Source: an uncultured Sulfitobacter sp. (lineage in GTDB: Bacteria > Pseudomonadota > Alphaproteobacteria > Rhodobacterales > Rhodobacteraceae). From it: a stretch of DNA of 64,000 nucleotides. The DNA lies in NCBI RefSeq assembly GCF_947499945.1, contig NZ_CANMQD010000001.1, forward strand, positions 1,736,001-1,800,000. The letters run 5' to 3'. Positions 58,800 to 64,000 of this stretch are shown in pieces (the stretch's first letter is position 1; every line of letters begins with the position of its first letter). The notes below the pieces were generated by a model. It did not search any database and was not told the origin of the DNA. It was given only the letters and a program-made list of their open reading frames with translations. Made by a program: the position numbers and the translations under genes.

Positions 58800-61243
58800 A
58801 CGATTTTCCAACCACGGCCCGTGTGGTCATCATCGGCGGCGGCGTTGTCGGCACATCTACGCTGTACCATCTGGCCAAGGCGGGTTGGAGTGATTGTGTT
58901 CTGGTAGAGAAGAACGAATTGACCGCAGGGTCGACGTGGCATGCGGCGGGGAACTGTCCGAACTTCTCTAGCTCGTGGGCTGTGATGAACATGCAGCGAT
59001 ATGGATTGGAGATGTACCGCACTTTGGGTGAGGATGTTGATTATCCGATGAACTACCACGTTACGGGTTCCTTACGTCTGGCGCATAGCAAAGAGCGGAT
59101 GATGGAGTTTGAACGGGTAGCCTCTATGGGTGCGTATCAGGGTCTTGAAATGGGGATGCTGACGCCTGCCGAGTTGAAAGAGTACAATCCGTTCATGGAG
59201 GTGCACGACCTTGAGGGGGGTATGTGGGACCCGTTGGACGGTGACATTGATCCCGCACAGCTGACGCAAGCTTTGGCCAAGGGTGCGCGGGAGGCAGGCG
59301 GACGGATTGAGCGGTTTGCGCCTGTTGTGGGGATTGAGCGTGACGGCGATGAGTGGATCGTAAAGACCGAGAAAGGCGATATCCGCTGTGAGAAAGTCGT
59401 CAACTGCGCGGGTTATTACGCGCAGCGAGTGGGTGAGATGTTCAAGCCGTTTGGCGGACGCACGGTGCCGATGGTGACCATGTCACACCAGTATTTCCTG
59501 ACCGAGCCGATTGCAGAGCTGGAGGCGTGGACGAAGGAGAAGGGGCATAAGATGCCGATGATCCGCGACGTCGATATCTCCTACTATCTGCGGCAGGATA
59601 AGAACGGCCTGAACCTTGGACCGTATGAGCGGAATTGTCAGGCGGCGTGGGTCACGCCCGAGGACCCGATGCCGGAGGATTTCTCCTTTCAGCTTTATCC
59701 CGACGATCTGGACCGTTTGGAGTTTTATATCGAGGATGCCATGGCGCGTGTGCCGATCCTTGGGACGGCTGGCGTGGGGCGCAATATCAACGGGCCTATT
59801 CCATACGCGCCTGATGGGCTGCCGATGATTGGCCCGATGCCGGGGGTTCCGAACGCCTATGAGGGGCACTCGTTCACCTTTGGCATCGCGCAAGGGGGCG
59901 GTGCGGGTAAGGTGCTGTCGGAATGGATCATGCACGGCGAGACGGAGCTGGACATGTGGGCCACTGATCCGCGCCGCTATACCGATTATACCGATCACGA
60001 TCATTGTCTGGCCAAGGCGCTTGAGACTTATGGCCATGAATACGCGATGCATTTCCCGCATCATGAGTGGCCAGCAGGGCGCGATAAGAAGCTGTCGCCT
60101 GTGCATGATGAAGTGTTGGCGGCAGGCGGCCAGATGGGCGCTTACAACGGTTGGGAGCGCGCCAACTGGTTTGCGCAGCCAAGCGATGATGTGTCCGAGG
60201 AGAGCACCCAGACGTGGGACCGTGCGGGGCCTTGGGCCGTGCGTATTAAAGAAGAAGTCGAGGCGGTGCGTGACAATGTGGGCGTCTTGGACCTGCCCGG
60301 TTTCTCGCGGTTTAACCTGTCGGGCGCAGGTGCGGCGGAGTATTTGCGCGGGCGGATCACGGGCGGGTTGCCCAAGGTTGGCCGCATGAACCTTGCTTAT
60401 TTCGCGGACAGTCGCGGACGGATTTTGACAGAGATGTCTATCATGCGGCACGCTGAGGATCAGTTCACGTTGATCACGGCGGCAACGGCACAATGGCATG
60501 ACTTTGACGTGCTGAACAACGGGCTGCCTGAGGGGCTGAGCCTGACCGACCATACCACCGAATATTCGACGCTGATTGTGAGTGGTCCGAAATCACGGGA
60601 GCTGTTTGAGGCGATTGGGACGGAGGCTGATCTTGCGGCGTCGTGGCTGTCGATTCAGCCCGCAAAAGTCGCTGGCATCGACTGCGCTTTGGCACGTGTT
60701 TCCTTTGCTGGAGAGTTGGGTTGGGAAATCCATGCGGCGATGGCGGATATGCCTGTACTATACGCTGCCGTATTGTCTGCTGGTGCTAAGCCATTTGGTA
60801 TGTATGCGCTGAACTCGATGCGGATCGAGAAGGGGTACCGCGCGTGGAAGGGTGATTTGTCGACTGATTACACTTTGTTGGAAGCGGGACTGGAGCGTTG
60901 GGTCAAGCTCGATAAATCGCAAGATTACACGGGTAAGGCGGCGCTGATTGCGCAGAAAGCCGAGGGCGTAAAGAAGCGGTTTGTGACCATGATTGTCGAG
61001 GCGGGGGATCAGGACGCGCCCTATATGTCGACGGTCTATCATGATGGAAAAGTTGTGGGTGAGACGACCAGCGGCGACTGGGGCTACCGCGTAGACGCAA
61101 GCATCGCGCTGGGCACGATCCGCGCTGATCTTGCGGTGGAAGGAACCGAGTTGGAAGTCAACATTTTCGGGCGTATGTGCAAGGCAATTGTACAAGCGGA
61201 CCGCCCACTCTGGGATCCCGAAAATGAAAGATTACGCGCATGA
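58796..61243 (+). CDS. FAD-dependent oxidoreductase with GcvT domain (dimethylglycine/sarcosine dehydrogenase-like)
   Basis: An 815-residue two-domain flavoenzyme. The N-terminal FAD part has ARVVIIGGGVVGTSTLYHL and GSTWHAAGNCPNFSS, where the His of WHAAG is the site of covalent FAD in dimethylglycine dehydrogenase. The C-terminal half is a GcvT-like folate domain with GGLPKVGRMNLAYFADSRG, SFAGELGWEIHAAM and SMRIEKGYRAWKGDLSTDYT (as RIEKGYRAWKGDLS). It oxidises an N-methyl group and may pass the one-carbon unit to tetrahydrofolate. The exact amine is uncertain, as the WHAAGN context differs from its paralogue downstream. It overlaps GFA and the methyltransferase gene by four bases each. Confidence 0.9.
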   Translation: MNDFPTTARVVIIGGGVVGTSTLYHLAKAGWSDCVLVEKNELTAGSTWHAAGNCPNFSSSWAVMNMQRYGLEMYRTLGEDVDYPMNYHVTGSLRLAHSKERMMEFERVASMGAYQGLEMGMLTPAELKEYNPFMEVHDLEGGMWDPLDGDIDPAQLTQALAKGAREAGGRIERFAPVVGIERDGDEWIVKTEKGDIRCEKVVNCAGYYAQRVGEMFKPFGGRTVPMVTMSHQYFLTEPIAELEAWTKEKGHKMPMIRDVDISYYLRQDKNGLNLGPYERNCQAAWVTPEDPMPEDFSFQLYPDDLDRLEFYIEDAMARVPILGTAGVGRNINGPIPYAPDGLPMIGPMPGVPNAYEGHSFTFGIAQGGGAGKVLSEWIMHGETELDMWATDPRRYTDYTDHDHCLAKALETYGHEYAMHFPHHEWPAGRDKKLSPVHDEVLAAGGQMGAYNGWERANWFAQPSDDVSEESTQTWDRAGPWAVRIKEEVEAVRDNVGVLDLPGFSRFNLSGAGAAEYLRGRITGGLPKVGRMNLAYFADSRGRILTEMSIMRHAEDQFTLITAATAQWHDFDVLNNGLPEGLSLTDHTTEYSTLIVSGPKSRELFEAIGTEADLAASWLSIQPAKVAGIDCALARVSFAGELGWEIHAAMADMPVLYAAVLSAGAKPFGMYALNSMRIEKGYRAWKGDLSTDYTLLEAGLERWVKLDKSQDYTGKAALIAQKAEGVKKRFVTMIVEAGDQDAPYMSTVYHDGKVVGETTSGDWGYRVDASIALGTIRADLAVEGTELEVNIFGRMCKAIVQADRPLWDPENERLRA

Positions 61244-62142
61244 CAAACATCACCCTTCTGGACGGCTCTATCGGGCAAGAACTGGTGAAACGGGACAATG
61301 GCCCGCCGACCAACCTGTGGTCGACCAGTGTGATGATGGAAAAGCCTGAATTGGTGCGCGGCGTGCATGACGATTATTTTGCCGCGGGGGCGTCGGTGGC
61401 GACCTCCAATACCTATGCTGTTCACCTGAACCGTTTGGAGCGGGCGGGGATTGCGAACAAGCAGGGCGAACTGATGGATATTGGCGTGACACAGGCCGTG
61501 GCTGCGCGTGATGCGCATGGCGCTGGGCGTGTGGCGGGGGCGATGGGGCCGCTGCTCGCGACGTATCGCCCTGATCTGCAACCTGATGTGGGGGTGGCGA
61601 AGGATCAGTTTGCCCAGCACATCCTCCTGTTGGGGGACCGCATTGATTTTCTGCTGGCGGAAACTGTCTGCTCGCTTCAGGAGGCGGAGGGGATTTTTCA
61701 GGGGTATGAGGCGTCTGGCACGGATAAGCCACTCTGGATGGCGTTTTCTGTCGATGATCAGGACGGCACGAAACTGCGCTCAGGCGAGCCGTTGTTTGTA
61801 GTGACGGAGATGCTCAACCACTACAAACCCGCTGCCGTATTGCTGAACTGTTCTATGCCAGAGGCGATCACGCAGGGCCTGCCGATGCTGACCGATTGCG
61901 GGCTGCCGTTTGGCGGCTATGCCAACGGGTTCACGATGATTACCGACGACTTCAAGAAAGACGCGCCAACGGTCGATGCGCTGAGTGCGCGAACCGATCT
62001 GACGCCTGACACATATGCGGACCATGTCATGAATTGGGTCGGTGCGGGGGCCACGATTGTGGGTGGCTGCTGTGAAGTTGGTCCAGATCATATTGCTGAA
62101 ATTGCCCGTCGCTTGCGCGATGCGGGCCACACCATCGTTTAA
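61240..62142 (+). CDS. Homocysteine S-methyltransferase family protein (BHMT-like)
   Basis: A 300-residue zinc methyltransferase. The N-terminal motif is LLDGSIGQEL. The zinc-binding cysteines are Cys204 in VLLNCSMPEA and Cys277-Cys278 in IVGGCCEVGPDHI. Relatives move a methyl from betaine, S-methylmethionine or another thetin to homocysteine, giving methionine. Its place between two dimethylglycine-dehydrogenase-like genes favours glycine betaine as donor: betaine plus homocysteine gives dimethylglycine plus methionine. It overlaps the first dehydrogenase by four bases and lies twelve bases before the second. Confidence 0.9.
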   Translation: MTNITLLDGSIGQELVKRDNGPPTNLWSTSVMMEKPELVRGVHDDYFAAGASVATSNTYAVHLNRLERAGIANKQGELMDIGVTQAVAARDAHGAGRVAGAMGPLLATYRPDLQPDVGVAKDQFAQHILLLGDRIDFLLAETVCSLQEAEGIFQGYEASGTDKPLWMAFSVDDQDGTKLRSGEPLFVVTEMLNHYKPAAVLLNCSMPEAITQGLPMLTDCGLPFGGYANGFTMITDDFKKDAPTVDALSARTDLTPDTYADHVMNWVGAGATIVGGCCEVGPDHIAEIARRLRDAGHTIV

Positions 62143-62154
62143 GAAGGGTCTTCC

Positions 62155-64000
62155 ATGGCTGACGTTCCTGCACATGCACGCGTTGTTATTATCGGGGGCG
62201 GTGTTATTGGCTGCTCGGTCGCATATCACCTTACGAAATTGGGGTGGAAAGACGTGGTGCTGTTGGAGCGTAAGCAGCTCACCTCGGGGACAACTTGGCA
62301 TGCAGCAGGCCTGATTGCGCAGCTACGCGCGACGGCGAATATGACGAAGCTGGCGAAGTATTCCCAAGAGCTTTACGGCAACCTTGAGGCCGAGACGGGT
62401 GTTGCGACAGGCTTCAAACGCTGTGGGTCGATCACTGTGGCGCTGACCGAGGAACGCCGCGAGGAGATTTTCCGTCAGGCGGCCATGGCGCGGGCGTTCG
62501 GTGTGGATGTGGAAGAGATTTCGCCTGCCGAGGTCAAGGAGCGCTATTCGCATCTGAACATCGAGGGTGTGACGGGCGGCGTGTATCTGGACAAGGACGG
62601 ACAGGGTGATCCTGCGAACATCGCACTGGCGCTGGCGAAAGGTGCGCGGCAGCGCGGTGCACGCGTGATCGAGCGGACGGCGGTGACGGGTGTTAAGCGC
62701 GAGGGGCGTCGAATTACTGGCGTTGACTGGCAGCAGGGCGAAGAGACGGGGCATATCGCGGCGGATATGGTCGTGAACTGTGCGGGCATGTGGGGCCATG
62801 CGGTGGGCAAGATGACCGGGACAAACGTGCCGCTACATGCGTGCGAGCATTTCTATATCGTGTCCGAGCCGATTGCGGGGCTGACCCAAATGCCCGTGCT
62901 GCGGGTGCCAGATGAGTGTGCGTATTACAAAGAAGATGCGGGCAAAATGCTGCTGGGCGCGTTCGAGCCGAATGCAAAGCCTTGGGCGATGGATGGCATC
63001 CCAGCGGATTTCGAGTTTGATCAGTTGCCAGAGGATTTCGACCACTTTGAGCCGATTTTGGAACATGCGGTGAACCGTATGCCGATGCTGGCGGAGGCGG
63101 GTATCCATACGTTCTTTAACGGGCCTGAAAGCTTTACGCCTGACGATGCTTACCATCTTGGGCTTGCGCCCGAGATGGACAATGTCTGGGTCGCGGCGGG
63201 CTTCAACTCTATTGGTATCCAGTCTGCGGGCGGTGCGGGTATGGCGCTGGCGCAATGGATGGACGAGGGGCAAAAGCCGTTCGACCTTGGCGATGTGGAT
63301 ATTAGCCGCATGCAGCCGTTTCAGGGCAACAAGACCTATCTGTTTGAGCGGTCTAAGGAGACGCTGGGACTGCTTTACGCGGATCACTTCCCCTTCCGCC
63401 AAAAGGCCACGGCACGCGGTGTGCGGCGCACGCCATTCCACCAGCATCTGCTGGGACGCGGTGCGGTCATGGGCGAGATCGCAGGCTGGGAGCGCGCCAA
63501 CTGGTTCGCGAACGAAGGACAGGAACGGGAATATAGATACTCGTGGCAGCGGCAGAATTTTTTCGAAAACGTCGCCGCCGAGCATAAGGCCGTGCGCGAG
63601 AATGTCGGCATGTATGACATGTCGTCCTTCGGCAAAATCCGTGTCGAGGGGCGCGATGCCGAGGCATTTATGAACTATGTTGGTGGTGGTGATTATTCCG
63701 TCCCGAACGGCAAGATTGTCTATACCCAATTCCTCAACCAGCGTGGTGGGATTGAGGCGGATGTGACTGTTACGCGGATGTCTGAGACGGCGTATCTGGT
63801 GGTGACACCTGCGGCGACGCGTCTGGCGGATGAGACGTGGCTGCGGCGCAATCAAGGTGATTTCAACGTGGTTATTACCGATGTGACCGCAGGCGAAGGG
63901 GTGCTAGCCGTGATGGGGCCGCAAGCGCGTGCGTTGTTGCAAGCCGTAAGCCCCAATGATTTCAGCAATGATGTGAACCCTTTTGGCACGGCGCAGGAGA
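62155..64000 (+). CDS. FAD-dependent oxidoreductase with GcvT domain, second copy (partial, cut by window end)
   Basis: An open frame of 615 codons, truncated at the right edge, starting ATG at 62155 with AAGG 10-13 bases upstream. The FAD motif is RVVIIGGGVIGCSVAYHL, and TSGTTWHAAGLIAQLR holds the covalent-FAD His followed by Gly-Leu, closer to true dimethylglycine dehydrogenase than the 58796 paralogue. Middle parts include VNCAGMWGHAVG and GFNSIGIQSAGGAGMALA. The GcvT part begins with GMYDMSSFGKIRVEG. The two paralogues share GWERANWFA but are clearly different enzymes. Dimethylglycine or sarcosine oxidation is the likely step after the methyltransferase. Confidence 0.9.
   Translation, partial: MADVPAHARVVIIGGGVIGCSVAYHLTKLGWKDVVLLERKQLTSGTTWHAAGLIAQLRATANMTKLAKYSQELYGNLEAETGVATGFKRCGSITVALTEERREEIFRQAAMARAFGVDVEEISPAEVKERYSHLNIEGVTGGVYLDKDGQGDPANIALALAKGARQRGARVIERTAVTGVKREGRRITGVDWQQGEETGHIAADMVVNCAGMWGHAVGKMTGTNVPLHACEHFYIVSEPIAGLTQMPVLRVPDECAYYKEDAGKMLLGAFEPNAKPWAMDGIPADFEFDQLPEDFDHFEPILEHAVNRMPMLAEAGIHTFFNGPESFTPDDAYHLGLAPEMDNVWVAAGFNSIGIQSAGGAGMALAQWMDEGQKPFDLGDVDISRMQPFQGNKTYLFERSKETLGLLYADHFPFRQKATARGVRRTPFHQHLLGRGAVMGEIAGWERANWFANEGQEREYRYSWQRQNFFENVAAEHKAVRENVGMYDMSSFGKIRVEGRDAEAFMNYVGGGDYSVPNGKIVYTQFLNQRGGIEADVTVTRMSETAYLVVTPAATRLADETWLRRNQGDFNVVITDVTAGEGVLAVMGPQARALLQAVSPNDFSNDVNPFGTAQE

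Noticed and set aside
59483-60553. 356-codon frame antisense to the first FAD/GcvT gene
   Set aside because: Arg/His-rich low-information translation typical of the complement of GC-rich coding DNA; the sense protein is unmistakable.
62833-63855. 340-codon frame antisense to the partial FAD/GcvT gene
   Set aside because: Same reason; the sense frame continues with GcvT motifs up to the window edge.

Overview
The window looks like chromosomal core sequence from a marine alphaproteobacterium of the Rhodobacterales (Roseobacter group). The evidence is the combination of rnhB next to ccrM with GANTC sites upstream, a CenR-like essential-type response regulator, the DUF3576-leuS-lptE-holA block, the pmbA-cysQ-DUF4170-waaA-lpxK lipopolysaccharide block, dciA beside mutY, an xthA-cnoX-LON-Trm112-ubiH block, and a 290-residue GCA/ACA-rich porin. 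Base composition is moderately GC-rich and even. I see no rRNA, tRNA, CRISPR array, insertion sequence, integrase or prophage gene. No gap between genes exceeds 300 bases; the largest are about 35765-36053 (divergent porin leader), 54907-55168 (nothing recognised) and 40099-40325 (a small-RNA candidate). Bases 1-73 hold no supported gene; a minus-strand frame that could start near 39 runs off the left edge.

Layout. 74-2694 (minus): Hpt-like protein, M17 aminopeptidase and NlpC/P60 peptidase. 2843-5530 (plus): carbonic anhydrase, SbtA bicarbonate transporter and SbtB-like PII protein, then a ribbon-helix-helix protein with a duplicated domain preceded by a CtrA-like box. 5606-11831 (minus): DUF4139 protein, asd, MFS carrier, HpcH-type aldolase, a Tat-exported protein, a membrane-tethered winged-helix protein and a small secreted protein. 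12007-14453 (plus): secreted protein, rnhB, ccrM. 14653-17405 (minus): receiver protein, alkB, mutY. 17526-19871 (plus): dciA, DsbA-like protein, CoA-transferase. 19929-26239 (minus): lpxK, waaA, DUF4170, cysQ, pmbA, DUF2125. 26383-30539 is mainly plus: SDR, enoyl-CoA hydratase, MscS channel, flavoprotein, with a 24-residue lipoprotein gene on the minus strand. 30536-35764 (minus): GST, holA, lptE, leuS, DUF3576. 36054-37678: porin and YggS. 37675-39245 (minus): L,D-transpeptidase-like protein and ribA. 39412-42964 (plus): CenR-like regulator, small-RNA candidate, xthA, cnoX, LON-domain protein, Trm112. 42961-44187 (minus): UbiH-type hydroxylase. 44272-49966 (plus): amidase, aminotransferase, ftsK. 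50039-55969 is mixed: dps, lolA, lytic transglycosylase, AEC carrier, hspQ, gamma-glutamyltransferase, and an RsbW/STAS pair. 56057-64000 (plus): thiolase, free-methionine-sulfoxide reductase, then a tight operon of XRE-cupin regulator, GFA protein, FAD/GcvT demethylase, homocysteine methyltransferase and a second FAD/GcvT demethylase cut by the right edge.

Most genes are housekeeping: envelope biogenesis (lpxK, waaA, lptE, lolA, porin), DNA replication, repair and segregation (holA, mutY, xthA, dciA, ftsK, rnhB), and cell-cycle methylation (ccrM). The parts most worth a second look are the CA-SbtA-SbtB inorganic-carbon locus with its attached duplicated-domain protein, the methyl-group (probably glycine betaine/dimethylglycine) operon that includes a possible formaldehyde-handling gene, the membrane-anchored winged-helix protein, the 24-residue lipoprotein, and several unexplained inverted repeats.
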